64,000 bases of DNA, taken from positions 1 through 64,000 of the forward strand of contig JAKEHY010000009.1 of assembly GCA_022614805.1 (NCBI GenBank), in the 5' to 3' direction. The position numbers and the translations under genes were made by a program. Below are positions 39,531-47,847 of this stretch, piece by piece; position 1 is the first letter of the stretch; every line of letters begins with the position of its first letter. Under the pieces are notes generated by a model. The model searched no databases. It worked only from the letters and a program-made list of their open reading frames with translations, and had not been told where the DNA came from. Source of the stretch: Candidatus Zixiibacteriota bacterium (GTDB lineage: Bacteria > Zixibacteria > MSB-5A5 > DSPP01).

Positions 39531-40754
39531 CTAATTATTTTCAGCCGGATTACCCGGTTCGGTCCCCGGACCGGACGCCCATTCGTCAATGGCGATGCCC
39601 TTCTGGCGGCGCAACTCCTCAATCTGGGCGAGCGGACGTTCCAACTGCATCCGGCGGGTGGCCGCCAAAGAATTAAACTCTCTTTGGGCCTCTTCTATCC
39701 TTTTTCCCATTTTTTCGAACGCCGACACAAAGGCCGTCCACTGCTTGTTAAAACCCCCCATAAGCGAAAGCATTCGGGCCGCGCTCTGCTCCAGCTGAAA
39801 ATTGTCGATTCCCTGGCGGATGACCAGAAGGATGGCGTAAAGGGTCAAGGGTGAGCACGGAATGACTTTGCTCCGCAGGGCGTCGTCGATAAAATCGGGC
39901 TGGTTTTCGAGAATGAAACCGAACAGCTGTTCGTTGGGGATAAAAACCAGGACGCAGTCCACGGTCTGCGCCTCCGGGTTGATGTAATCGCGGGTGGTCA
40001 CCTCCCGAATACGCTCCCGCACATCATTGAAAAAAGCGGTCTTGCAGCTCTCCTTTTCCGGCTCGCTGCCCGCTTCCAGGTAGCGGAGGTAATTGGTGAA
40101 TGGAAATTTGACATCCATATTCAATTTTAAATCCCGGGGCATAAGAAAAGTATAGTCCGGACGGTTGGCGCTGCCTTCCAGCGTGCGTTGTTTGCGATAG
40201 TTGATCCCCTCCAAAAACCCGGCCAGCCGGAGCACATCCTCCGCCATCCGTTCCCCCCACTGACCGCGGGTTTTGGAGTTGGCCAAAACCAGCTTCAACT
40301 GGTCGGCCGTTTCCTGCAGCCGGCGGTTGTTTTCGGCCGCGGCTTTCAACTGGGCGGCGAGCTCTCCGAACTTGTTTTCCCGGTCTTTTTCGTACGCCTG
40401 GATGCAGTCTTTCACCCGCTCAAGCTCGCTTTTCATCCCCTCCAGCGTTTGGTCGATGAGTTGTTTTTTTCCTTCGAGCTCTTTTCCTCCGGCCTGGGCC
40501 TGGCCGGAGAGGGTCTGCTGGGCCAGCTTCATAAACTGATCGGTGTTGCGGGAAAGGGCGTTTAACGACAAGGCGTCGAAGGAAACCTTGAGGTTGTCAA
40601 TTATGGCGTTCAGGTCCGTCAGCTTTTCCGCCTGCGTCTGGGCCAACAGTTCCCGGGCAACCGCTTGGGCCTCCCGTTTCTTAATCCATCCGACTGCCAG
40701 AACCGCCGCCCCGCCAACGAGGGCGCCGATTGCGAACGCTATGATGAATTCCAT
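39531..40754 (-). CDS. rmuC: DNA recombination protein RmuC homologue
   Basis: A 407-residue protein of the RmuC family, which limits inversions at short inverted repeats. One N-terminal TM (FIIAFAIGALVGGAAVLAVGWI) is followed by a coiled coil (about 25-150: LTDLNAIIDNLKVSFDALSLNA..., LERVKDCIQAYEKDRENKFGELA) and the nuclease-like core with NSKTRGQWGERMAEDVLRLAGFLEGINY, LNMDVKFPF and FIPNEQLFGFI. The D and K residues of the PD-(D/E)xK-type core lie in LNMDVKFP. The C-terminal tail is low-complexity. It follows ubiE after 47 bases. Confidence 0.92.
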   Translation of the reverse strand: MEFIIAFAIGALVGGAAVLAVGWIKKREAQAVARELLAQTQAEKLTDLNAIIDNLKVSFDALSLNALSRNTDQFMKLAQQTLSGQAQAGGKELEGKKQLIDQTLEGMKSELERVKDCIQAYEKDRENKFGELAAQLKAAAENNRRLQETADQLKLVLANSKTRGQWGERMAEDVLRLAGFLEGINYRKQRTLEGSANRPDYTFLMPRDLKLNMDVKFPFTNYLRYLEAGSEPEKESCKTAFFNDVRERIREVTTRDYINPEAQTVDCVLVFIPNEQLFGFILENQPDFIDDALRSKVIPCSPLTLYAILLVIRQGIDNFQLEQSAARMLSLMGGFNKQWTAFVSAFEKMGKRIEEAQREFNSLAATRRMQLERPLAQIEELRRQKGIAIDEWASGPGTEPGNPAENN

Positions 40755-40801
40755 ATCTCTCCCTTATTTAATCCCGAACTGGCAAAGAGGCAGCCGCTCC
40801 A

Positions 40802-41500
40802 TCATTTTTTCACATTATATATGGCCGCCATCCCGCCCCAGAGGTTTTCGTAGCGGGACTCGCAGAAGCCTTCGCGTGCAAACAGCGCTGCAACCTCCTT
40901 TTGCGGCGGAAAAATTTTCAGCGACTCCGGCAAATACCGGTAGGCCTGGCTGTGCCGGGTGAAAATTCCCGCCATCCTGGGCATCAGTTGATAAAAATAG
41001 GCATAGAAAAGTTTTCCCCAGAGCCCGTTGGAGGGGTGGGCGATTTCGAGAAAGACCCCCGCACCGCCCGGTTGTAAAACCCGGCTTACCTCGCGGGCAA
41101 AGGCATTCAGATTCTCGAGGTTGCGCAGGGAAAATCCCAACATTGCTCCATCGAAGACTTCGAGTTTGAAGGGCAGTTTTTCGGCGTCGGCACAAATCAA
41201 AAATACCCGGCCTTGAAATTTCTTCAGCTTCTTGAGCGCCAATTTGAGCATCGGCAAAGCAAAATCAGAAAGCACGACCATCCCCTGAAATCTTGAATCG
41301 GAAAGCAAAGCCTTGGCCATATCCCCCGTCCCGGCGCACAGGTCCAGAACGATTTTCCGGCCGAAAAGAGCTTGAACGGTCCTCCGCCGCCAACGCCGGT
41401 CGGAGTTGAAGGAAATGATTCGATTCAGCCGGTCGTAATCGGGCGCCAGCTCCGAGAACATTTTCTTGACGTAGGCCTTTTTTCCGTTGGTGTTATTCAT
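40802..41500 (-). CDS. ubiE: Demethylmenaquinone/ubiquinone methyltransferase UbiE/MenG
   Basis: A class I SAM-dependent methyltransferase (232 residues). FSELAPDYDRLNRIISFNSDRRWRR is the family signature, LDLCAGTGDMAKALL the SAM-binding loop, LGFSLRNLENLNAFAREVSRVLQPGG motif II. It makes menaquinone from the demethyl form by adding a methyl group at C-2. I chose ATG 41500 (MNNTNGKK), which shares an A with the TAA of the upstream lipoprotein gene, so translation is coupled. No other quinone genes are in the window; the family also covers ubiquinone, but menaquinone is more likely in an FCB bacterium. Confidence 0.92.
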   Translation of the reverse strand: MNNTNGKKAYVKKMFSELAPDYDRLNRIISFNSDRRWRRRTVQALFGRKIVLDLCAGTGDMAKALLSDSRFQGMVVLSDFALPMLKLALKKLKKFQGRVFLICADAEKLPFKLEVFDGAMLGFSLRNLENLNAFAREVSRVLQPGGAGVFLEIAHPSNGLWGKLFYAYFYQLMPRMAGIFTRHSQAYRYLPESLKIFPPQKEVAALFAREGFCESRYENLWGGMAAIYNVKK

Positions 41501-41940
41501 TAAAGCACGGTCTCCGTATTGGCCGTGTCTTTTTTCACCGGCGCAAAAGGGGCAAACCGGTAAGCCGCCAGCTTCCAACCCCTCTTGGTTCGGAGCAAGG
41601 TCAAATTCAAAGTTGCCAGACTGTCGGAAACCCCGGAACGGACCAGCCGTCCGGTAACGGCGGCCTGTCTTTCCCCTATGTCCAGCTGCCGTCCGACCAA
41701 ATCCACGCGCGTTACGCCGGTTGAATTGTAAATCTCCGCCAAAAATTTTTGCGGGTCGATGGGGGTGGTGTTTTCAACTGTCGTCAAAAGCGAATCCAGG
41801 ACGGCCGGGTTTTTGGCGTCGACGGCCCTTTCCCAGTCGGCCAAAAAAGCCCGCACCTGCTGGGCCGCATCCGGCTTTTTCTTGCCGCAGGCTGCGAAAA
41901 TGACAGCCGACAGAATTAACAAACGCAGGGCCATGTTCAC
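41500..41940 (-). CDS. Small lipoprotein (NTF2/SnoaL-like)
   Basis: The N-terminus MNMALRLLILSAVIFAAC-GKKK carries a lipobox (VIFAAC) with Cys18 to be lipidated, so the protein is exported and anchored. The rest (about 125 residues) fits an NTF2-like cone fold: VRAFLADWERAVDAKNPAVLDSLLT, then beta strands (VDLVGRQLDIGERQAAVTGRLV, LATLNLTLLRTKRGWKLAAYRF). These domains often act as ligand or substrate binding modules; here the function is unknown. The first codon is GTG at 41940; ATG at 41934 is an alternative. It lies 213 bases downstream of the secretin gene, with a possible structured RNA between them. Confidence 0.65.
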   Translation of the reverse strand: MNMALRLLILSAVIFAACGKKKPDAAQQVRAFLADWERAVDAKNPAVLDSLLTTVENTTPIDPQKFLAEIYNSTGVTRVDLVGRQLDIGERQAAVTGRLVRSGVSDSLATLNLTLLRTKRGWKLAAYRFAPFAPVKKDTANTETVL

Positions 41941-42051
41941 GACGGTAAAATAGGTTTTTAGCGCAGTTTTTCCAAGCGATTTGGCGGCCGTTCCGACGAT
42001 CCGAAGGAATTTCGGGGCAATCGCTGAAAGGACTCCGAGATAACAAAGGGG

Positions 42052-42145
42052 TTGTGGCGCGGGTTAAGTTCTATCTAACCTGCGGCCTTTCGCAAAAAAA
42101 CGCACGATTCATCCCGCCGGAGCGGAAATTTATCCTGCGCCACAA
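42052..42145 (-). ncRNA. Candidate structured RNA or leader element
   Basis: TTGTGGCGC and GCGCCACAA (42145-42137 and 42060-42052 on the minus strand) pair perfectly over nine bases and enclose about 76 bases with further pairing, including GGTTA/TAACC (42062-42079). It sits in the 213-base gap between the second secretin and the lipoprotein gene. I do not recognise a known riboswitch class. Confidence 0.35.
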
Positions 42146-42154
42146 ATACGAGGA

Positions 42155-43438
42155 TTATCTAACGATGCGGGGAGTAATCATTATCAAAAGGTCGCTCTGG
42201 TTTTTCTGCTTGGAGGTGGAGCGGAAAAGATGACCGAGCAACGGGATATCCCCCAAAAGCCAGACTTTGCGGACGGTTTTGACTTCGTTGTCCTTAATCA
42301 ACCCGCCGATGACCATCGTTTCGCCGTCTTTCATCCGGATTTGCGTTTCCACCGAACGCTTGGAGGTAATCGGGCGCTGGTTGTTGGCCGGGCCGGTGAA
42401 GCTGATGATATCCTCCACCGTCGGCACCACCCGCAGGGTCACGGTGGAATCGTCGTTGATGCGCGGGATGACGTCCAAAATGATGCCGAATTCCTTGTCC
42501 TGGAAGGAAACGATGTCCTGGACGACGGCCCCCTCGCTGAAACGGTTCAAGGTCTGCAGCGGAATGGTGGTGGCAACCGTTATTTTGGCCGCCTGATTGT
42601 CCAAGGTCGTGACTTTGGGGCTGCTCAAAAGCTTGCTGTTGGTCTGGGTGACCAGATAGTTCAAAAACCAGTCCACCTGCTCCACCGAGAGGCGGCCGTA
42701 TTTGGGGCGGCCCTGGATGGGAAAAACCAACGCCTTGCTGGCGGCGGTGGTGGTGCCGGTGCTGCTCGTGCTTACCGGTTCGGCCTCTCCCAAAGAAGCG
42801 CCAATCGCTTCCGGCCATTCCAGGCCCAAGTCGGAATTTTTGTCCAGGGAGGTTTCCACCATCTTGACTTCGATGGAAACCTGCCGGGCCGGTTTGTCCA
42901 GGGCCGCCACGATTTTTTCGATGCGGGGGAGGTTGTAGCCGAAGTCGGTGACCACCAGGATGGTGGCGGGAGCCTGTTTGGCCACCTCCAGCCGGCGCAC
43001 CTCCTTGCTGAAAACATCCATTTTCCCTTTGGGGGACAAAACGTTTTTCAAGCCGGCCATCACATAGTCGGCGGACACATAATCCAACTCGAAGACCCGC
43101 GTCTCCAGCTGCTGGGGGTAGTCCTTCTCCTGGGACAAAACCACGATGACGTTCCCCTGTCGGCTGTAAGTGTAACCGTTGGCCAGCAAAATGGAGGAGA
43201 GCGCCTCGTCCAGGCTGACCTGGCGCAAGCGGAGCGATACCGTGCCGCGCACTTCTTGACCGGAAACAATGTTCAAATTGTTTTGCGCCGCCAAAAGTTT
43301 CAATACGGCCCCGATGGGGGCGGCCTCCATTTCCAAGGTGATTTTGGAATCCTCGGTGATGACGGTCAGCGGCTTTTCCTGCGCCCCCGCCGCCGTCGCA
43401 AACAGCCCGAAAATTATAAGCAAACCCAGTCTTTTCAT
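42155..43438 (-). CDS. Second secretin (GspD/PilQ-like, short)
   Basis: A 427-residue secretin with signal peptide (cut after AGA near 19). STN-like domain (ITLEMEAAPIGAVLKLLAAQNNLNIVSGQEV, about 32-90), an N1-type domain (VFELDYVSADYVMAGLKNVLSPKG), then the secretin core (SKLLSSPKVTTLDNQAAKITVA..., DKEFGIILDVIPRINDD...) and the end LLGDIPLLGHLFRSTSKQKNQSDLLIMITPRIV. The N-terminus is shorter than in most GspD or PilQ. It shares the general plan of the first secretin but differs clearly in sequence. It overlaps the upstream GspC/PilP-like gene by 4 bases and is the last gene of the second machine. Confidence 0.92.
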   Translation of the reverse strand: MKRLGLLIIFGLFATAAGAQEKPLTVITEDSKITLEMEAAPIGAVLKLLAAQNNLNIVSGQEVRGTVSLRLRQVSLDEALSSILLANGYTYSRQGNVIVVLSQEKDYPQQLETRVFELDYVSADYVMAGLKNVLSPKGKMDVFSKEVRRLEVAKQAPATILVVTDFGYNLPRIEKIVAALDKPARQVSIEVKMVETSLDKNSDLGLEWPEAIGASLGEAEPVSTSSTGTTTAASKALVFPIQGRPKYGRLSVEQVDWFLNYLVTQTNSKLLSSPKVTTLDNQAAKITVATTIPLQTLNRFSEGAVVQDIVSFQDKEFGIILDVIPRINDDSTVTLRVVPTVEDIISFTGPANNQRPITSKRSVETQIRMKDGETMVIGGLIKDNEVKTVRKVWLLGDIPLLGHLFRSTSKQKNQSDLLIMITPRIVR

Positions 43439-43911
43439 TTTAATCCCCCCTTAAGCGGATAATTCCAGAGAGTTCCATCCCGGCTTAAAACCACCCGGCC
43501 TTCGGTTATCGCATGCACCCTAAAACCTTCGAGCCAGTCCCCGACCTGAACCACCCGGCCGTTGATTACGGCAAAAGCAGAGCTTCCCCGCAACGAAATG
43601 GCCGAAACCGAAAACTCCGGGCGGGTCGGCCCGGCGGAAACCGGCGCTTTTTCTTGTCCGCGGTAAAACGGGTTGCGTCCAAAGCCCAAAGTCAGCCGGG
43701 CCTGCTTTTCCGGAGTCAGGTGCTCGTAGGCGAACGAATCGGGTGCTGCCGGAGCCCCGGCGGCGACAGGAGTTGACGCCAAACTCGGATCCAGATCGGC
43801 GATGGTTCTCTTTTTGCCAATCGACATAATCGATTTCAGGTTTAAAAACCCGAAAAGGATGGCAAAAACCAAAACCCAGTACAAAACCCGCCTGCGTCTG
43901 GCCTCGTCCAT
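43435..43911 (-). CDS. PilP/GspC-like periplasmic adaptor
   Basis: A 158-residue bitopic protein. A short basic N-terminus, one TM (VLYWVLVFAILFGFLNLKSI, about 9-28), a linker, then a C-terminal beta-rich domain with GFGRNPFYRG (the RxPF-like motif of PilP and the HR domain of GspC), ISLRGSSAFAVINGRVVQVGDWLEGFRV and VVLSRDGTLWNYPL. The VINGRVVQVGDWL run is close to the GspC homology region, which docks to the secretin. It lies directly before the secretin gene (4-base overlap), as gspC and gspD do. Confidence 0.75.
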   Translation of the reverse strand: MDEARRRRVLYWVLVFAILFGFLNLKSIMSIGKKRTIADLDPSLASTPVAAGAPAAPDSFAYEHLTPEKQARLTLGFGRNPFYRGQEKAPVSAGPTRPEFSVSAISLRGSSAFAVINGRVVQVGDWLEGFRVHAITEGRVVLSRDGTLWNYPLKGGLK

Positions 43912-44483
43912 TACCCCTCCGCATTCGGATTGATAATCAGATACGCATAAAAGACCAAAGTCGCCTCCACCCGGCCGCTTCGAGAGCCGCGCACCGCTTC
44001 CGTAAGAAATAATCCGCGAAAGGCCGGGAGCGTTTCAATTTTTTGCGCCAGATCGGAAATCGTGCTGTAGGCTCCCTCCAGTTTCAAGGAAAAGGATACC
44101 GGGCGGATGAGATTGGGCCGGGTGGAGTCCATATCCCGGACGGACGAAAGCAGTTCAAAGAAAGTGGGCCGGGCATCCAGCACCAAAAGCCCCTCTTTTT
44201 GCGACAGCGCCATCAAATCCCCCAAAAAATTCTGCGCTTCGCTCGGCGTATAGAGACTCTCCACCAGTCGGGCGACTGACTTTTCCAGTTCCGTCCGGCG
44301 CATCTGCCAGAAAGGAATCTGGGGAGCCAGCTTGCGAAGCCGGGCCAGCCGGTTCTCCAGTTCCGCCTGCTTCCCGGCCAGCTGTACCTGTTTCTCCTTG
44401 ATTGGAAAGTACCCAAAAACGGCCCCGGTTCCCAAGAGCAGAACCAAAAGCAAAATCCGGTAGAAGGGATGGTTGAACTTCAT
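43911..44483 (-). CDS. PilO/GspM-like inner membrane protein
   Basis: A 190-residue bitopic protein: TM at about 9-27 (ILLLVLLLGTGAVFGYFPI), a coiled coil (VQLAGKQAELENRLARLRKL), then a ferredoxin-like domain (YTPSEAQNFLGDLMALSQKEGLLVLDARPTFF, VSFSLKLEGAYSTISDLAQKIETLPAFRGLFLTEAVRG). This is the PilO/GspM fold that pairs with PilN/GspL. The start overlaps the GspL-like stop by 4 bases and its stop shares a base with the next start. Confidence 0.8.
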   Translation of the reverse strand: MKFNHPFYRILLLVLLLGTGAVFGYFPIKEKQVQLAGKQAELENRLARLRKLAPQIPFWQMRRTELEKSVARLVESLYTPSEAQNFLGDLMALSQKEGLLVLDARPTFFELLSSVRDMDSTRPNLIRPVSFSLKLEGAYSTISDLAQKIETLPAFRGLFLTEAVRGSRSGRVEATLVFYAYLIINPNAEG

Positions 44484-46201
44484 CGCAAGGCCACCTCAAG
44501 GGCAAAACCGACCGTTTTCTGGCTGCCGAATTTCTCCTCCGATTTGGAAACGACTTTCACCCTCCCGAAAAAGGGGGAATGCTCCAGCCGGCGGATGAAT
44601 TCGACCACGACGGCATCCGTCCGTTCATACGGGGCGGCAGCCGTTCCGGAAATTTCCAGTTTCTCGAACACCCCGTGCTTTTGGCGGGCGGAAAGGGAAT
44701 CGAGCATCAGCGGCAAAAGGGTCACCCGCGCCAGCTCGATTTCCGGCGGAGTGAGGTTGGACAGCTCCTTCATATGCCAGGGGAAAACGGCCGGATGGCG
44801 GACGAACTGGGAAAGGAAGTTTTGCGTGGAGAGGATTTTTTGTTCCAAAAAGGCGGCCTGGGAGAAGCCGGGCACGGCCTGCAACCGGGCCAGTTCCTTT
44901 TCAAGCCCTCCGACCAGCGCTTCCGCAGCGTGCAGCCGGTACAATTGAAATCCTTGAAAAAGAACCGCCACAGCCAAAACCGGGAGGGAGAACCGGAAAA
45001 CAAGACGATTTTGGTGCTGAAGCCGGAAGGATTTTTCAACCGCTTCGGGCAGCAAATAGGGGCTTTTGTCGCGCCCCAAAGCGGTCCCCAGGGCCTTGGC
45101 GAAAAAGGGGTACAGTTCGGCAAATTCGGCGGCGTTGTCGACCGCGTAGAAAAGCTCGCGGGACTGTGACAAAATGGAAACTTTGATGCCCAAAATGTTC
45201 TCGAAGTGGGCCGTAATGGTGACGTCACCAGCCGGCAGTCCGGTCAAATACAATCGCGCGACCTTGCGGCCGGAAACCTGGGCCTGATAGAAATCAAGGG
45301 AGGAAAGCACTTCCGCCGTCAAGGGCTCCAAAAACTGAACCAAAGCCCCCGCCTCCAAATCGGACGGCTTCAGACCAATGGAGGAAAATTCACGGAAAAA
45401 TTCCATTCCATTCTTTCCGTAGAGGGTGAAATAGGAACTTTTGGGAGAAATTTCCAAAACTCCAACCGCATCCGTTTCCTCGTGGGGAATTACCGGCAAG
45501 ACGTCGGCAAAACCGAACCCTCCCAGCGTGACCCCGGAAAGCGGTACGCCGGCCTGCAGGAACAAAGCGACCTGACGGTCCAAAAGGGAGCGTACAATGG
45601 CTACAAAAATCACCTCCGTTTTTTTGTAGCTTTCCCCTTCTTTTTGGACCGTCCGGTAGGTCCAATAGGCGTTTTCGATAGGAAAGGGGGTTTGTTTGCG
45701 GGCCTCCCACAAGACGGCCTGCTTCTCTTCCGATTTTTTCTTCAAAGCCGGAATGGTGAAACGGCGAAAAAGCACGCCCGGTCCCTGGATGGAAAGGTAA
45801 AACCGGGCCCGGGGGTAGCGGCCGGGCGGCACCAATTCCTGCAGGTATTCTATTAAAGCCCGCTCCTTGTCCGCCTCGTCGAAATCGGGCGTGGGAGCCA
45901 GGTCGTGAATGCCAAAATCGGCGAGCTCCCATTTCCACCCCAGACGAACGCTGGCTCGGGGTTTTTTGGCCAGCCGCACCCAGCGGAGCTGGTCGGACAC
46001 TAAATCGAACCCGAAAAAAACCTCCGGCTCGTAGCGCCACCAGCTTTTCCACCGCCAAACTTGGCGGCCCAAACTGGCAGTCAAGCCGGACAGCCGGTCT
46101 TCAGAACCTCCCTTCACCGGTTTGGAACGCAAAAGACCTGGCCGAGTTTCCTGTTTGCTCTCTTTTTTAATCCCCGGAAATTTCAAATCTCCCCCTGCCA
46201 A
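44480..46201 (-). CDS. Fused PilM-PilN (GspL-like) inner membrane protein
   Basis: A 573-residue protein that joins an actin-like N-terminal domain to a PilN-like membrane part. Residues ~55-390: ASKHA features (VFFGFDLVSDQLRWVRLAK, VGVLEISPKSSYFTLYGKNGMEF, LYLTGLPAGDVT). A TM lies near 405-425 (RLVFRFSLPVLAVAVLFQGF), then a coiled coil and a periplasmic ferredoxin-like domain (LEISGTAAAPYERTDAVVVEFIRRLEHSPFFGRVKV). The equivalent of separate PilM and PilN in cluster 1, and of GspL in type II secretion. The N-terminal ~50 residues are charged and variable. The whole set with GspM, GspC and GspD order matches a type II secretion-like platform. Confidence 0.8.
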   Translation of the reverse strand: MAGGDLKFPGIKKESKQETRPGLLRSKPVKGGSEDRLSGLTASLGRQVWRWKSWWRYEPEVFFGFDLVSDQLRWVRLAKKPRASVRLGWKWELADFGIHDLAPTPDFDEADKERALIEYLQELVPPGRYPRARFYLSIQGPGVLFRRFTIPALKKKSEEKQAVLWEARKQTPFPIENAYWTYRTVQKEGESYKKTEVIFVAIVRSLLDRQVALFLQAGVPLSGVTLGGFGFADVLPVIPHEETDAVGVLEISPKSSYFTLYGKNGMEFFREFSSIGLKPSDLEAGALVQFLEPLTAEVLSSLDFYQAQVSGRKVARLYLTGLPAGDVTITAHFENILGIKVSILSQSRELFYAVDNAAEFAELYPFFAKALGTALGRDKSPYLLPEAVEKSFRLQHQNRLVFRFSLPVLAVAVLFQGFQLYRLHAAEALVGGLEKELARLQAVPGFSQAAFLEQKILSTQNFLSQFVRHPAVFPWHMKELSNLTPPEIELARVTLLPLMLDSLSARQKHGVFEKLEISGTAAAPYERTDAVVVEFIRRLEHSPFFGRVKVVSKSEEKFGSQKTVGFALEVALR

Positions 46202-46206
46202 GCGAA

Positions 46207-47352
46207 TTAGACGGAAAAGGTTATAATCGACCCGTCGGAAAATTCAACCGTGAAAGTTGTGCCGGCCATATTGGCGCCAGGGCAGCCGCCGGTCTGGCAC
46301 TCGCGAAAATTTTGCACCTCGATGGTTACGGTGGCGCCTGCGGCGATGGTTTGGGACGAACTGAAGCTGACAGTCTGGGTGGAGCCGAAGCGCGGGTTGG
46401 ACTGGTTGGCCACCGTCGTTCCCCCCCAGCGAACCAGTTCGTAGTACGAAGCGGGCGTATGGCTGTACGTCAGCTTGACGCTGGTAACGTTGACGCTGGA
46501 GGAGCCGGAATTGCGCACGTCGAAATCGAGCTGCTGGCCCCCCCCGGTGAGCGATGCCGTGCCGGAAACGTAGCTAAGCGACCCGCCCGAGCCGCCGCTT
46601 CCCCACAAGCTGCCCCTGAATTTGAAATCCAAAATGGTAGTGGAACGGGGCAAAACAACAGCCGTGCGTACCAGGGTATCGTTGGTGGGAGCATAAACGG
46701 CGGCCAGCGTTCGCACCCCCTGGGGAATCAGACCGGAAAAAGCATAATTCCCGGAGGCGTTGGGATTGGTGACGGCGGTGGTCGTTCCCCCCGTGCCGTT
46801 GGGATAGGTGATGCGAATGCTGACGTTGGCGGCGGAGCTTCCGGGAGCGTTCCCCTGCCCATCCGTGACCACCCCCTGCACGGTGTTGGAGGTCAAATCG
46901 GCGGCGGCATTGGCATATTGCTTGGTTATTGGGTTGCCGCCCGAACCGCTCGATGTGATAGCAACCCCGCCGGCATACGTGTAAAGATTGCCCCACCCGT
47001 CCGTTTTGTAATCGTTTGGATTCTGGGTAAAATCGTTCTGAATGTACGGCCCTCTCCAAGTGGCATAACCGCCCGGATTGGCGACCAGCCCGTCCAAATT
47101 GGTCGGCAAGGAGCCGACGTCGCCGACGTAGCCGAAGTCGGAACGAACCCCGTTGGCGAACAAATCGGGATTGCCGGCAATCGCCCAGGAAAGTTTTTCC
47201 ATCTCCTGTGTGGTGGCATCCCAGCGGCTGTTGTCCAGGGCGACATCCATCGACTTAAAGGCAATCGCTCCGAGAATGCCAATGACGATAACCACCAGAA
47301 GAACTTCTATCAAGGTAAACCCTTTTTCCGAACTTTTTCTCAACTGTTTCAC
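46207..47352 (-). CDS. Large prepilin with adhesin-like C-terminal extension
   Basis: A 381-residue prepilin, more than twice the usual length. Leader MKQLRKSSEKG is cut before FTLIEVLLVVIVIGILGAIAF, with Glu5 present. Residues ~30-140 are a GspG-like pseudopilin domain (WRGPYIQNDFTQNPNDYKTDGWGNLYTYAGG), with a typical Ca-site-like DGWGN. Then come a carboxypeptidase-regulatory-like domain (about 155-230: VQGVVTDGQGNAPGSSAANVSIRI..., NASGNYAFSGLIPQGVRTLAAVY) and an Ig-like domain (about 255-381) with a Cys pair in ECQTGGCPG. It is probably a tip or decorating pilin. It is 5 bases upstream of the GspL-like gene. Confidence 0.82.
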   Translation of the reverse strand: MKQLRKSSEKGFTLIEVLLVVIVIGILGAIAFKSMDVALDNSRWDATTQEMEKLSWAIAGNPDLFANGVRSDFGYVGDVGSLPTNLDGLVANPGGYATWRGPYIQNDFTQNPNDYKTDGWGNLYTYAGGVAITSSGSGGNPITKQYANAAADLTSNTVQGVVTDGQGNAPGSSAANVSIRITYPNGTGGTTTAVTNPNASGNYAFSGLIPQGVRTLAAVYAPTNDTLVRTAVVLPRSTTILDFKFRGSLWGSGGSGGSLSYVSGTASLTGGGQQLDFDVRNSGSSSVNVTSVKLTYSHTPASYYELVRWGGTTVANQSNPRFGSTQTVSFSSSQTIAAGATVTIEVQNFRECQTGGCPGANMAGTTFTVEFSDGSIITFSV

Positions 47353-47359
47353 TTTCTTT

Positions 47360-47797
47360 TCAAAAACTGATGACGATGTTCGTCCCCGAACCGGTGGAGG
47401 TTATAGTCCGCGCCGTGGAATCATAAACATAGTTGACCCCCCAAGCATCATTCAGATAATCCCCGCCCGTGGAATCAATATACGGCCCGTGCCAACCCAG
47501 CCGGGTGTATGGATTCCAGACCGCAACGCCGCCTGGTCTGACCACCAAACCGGTTAAACTTGGCGGAAAGCTCCCCACGTCTCCCCGGTAGCCCCGGTCG
47601 GAAAAACGTCCGCTGGAACTGACGGACGGATTTCCCATAATCCCTCCCTTCAGCCGCAGCATTTCCTCCTTGGTGGCGCTTGTTTTCGAACCGGAGATGA
47701 CGTCGCCTATTTTGGGAATTGCGACCGCGGCCACTATCCCCAAAACGACGATGATTAAAACCAGCTCCACCAGCGTAAATCCGGCTTTCGATTTCAT
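47360..47797 (-). CDS. GspG-like prepilin
   Basis: I use ATG 47797 (MKSKAG), which leaves a short leader cut before FTLVELVLIIVVLGIVAAVAIPKIGDVI (Glu5 present); a TTG three codons upstream is also possible. The mature ~140 residues end in a GspG-like beta domain with GWHGPYIDSTGGDYLNDAWGVNYVYD. The sequence resembles the first ~140 residues of the large pilin at 46207 (both have GYRGDVGS/GYVGDVGS, a P-N-L/P-S-L-x-GL segment and a GPYI block), so one likely arose by duplication. Its gene follows two tandem hairpins after the first pilin. Confidence 0.8.
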   Translation of the reverse strand: MKSKAGFTLVELVLIIVVLGIVAAVAIPKIGDVISGSKTSATKEEMLRLKGGIMGNPSVSSSGRFSDRGYRGDVGSFPPSLTGLVVRPGGVAVWNPYTRLGWHGPYIDSTGGDYLNDAWGVNYVYDSTARTITSTGSGTNIVISF

Positions 47798-47808
47798 ACG
47801 CACCAACC

Positions 47809-47831
47809 ATCCCGCCGGCCTATGGCGGGAT
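47809..47831 (-). promoter_or_regulatory. Intergenic hairpin after pilin gene 1
   Basis: ATCCCGCC/GGCGGGAT is perfectly paired around a 7-base loop. No T tract follows on the minus strand, so it may stabilise the upstream pilin mRNA, or partly stop transcription, instead of being a full terminator. Confidence 0.45.
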
Positions 47832-47847
47832 GAAACAACAGAATTCC

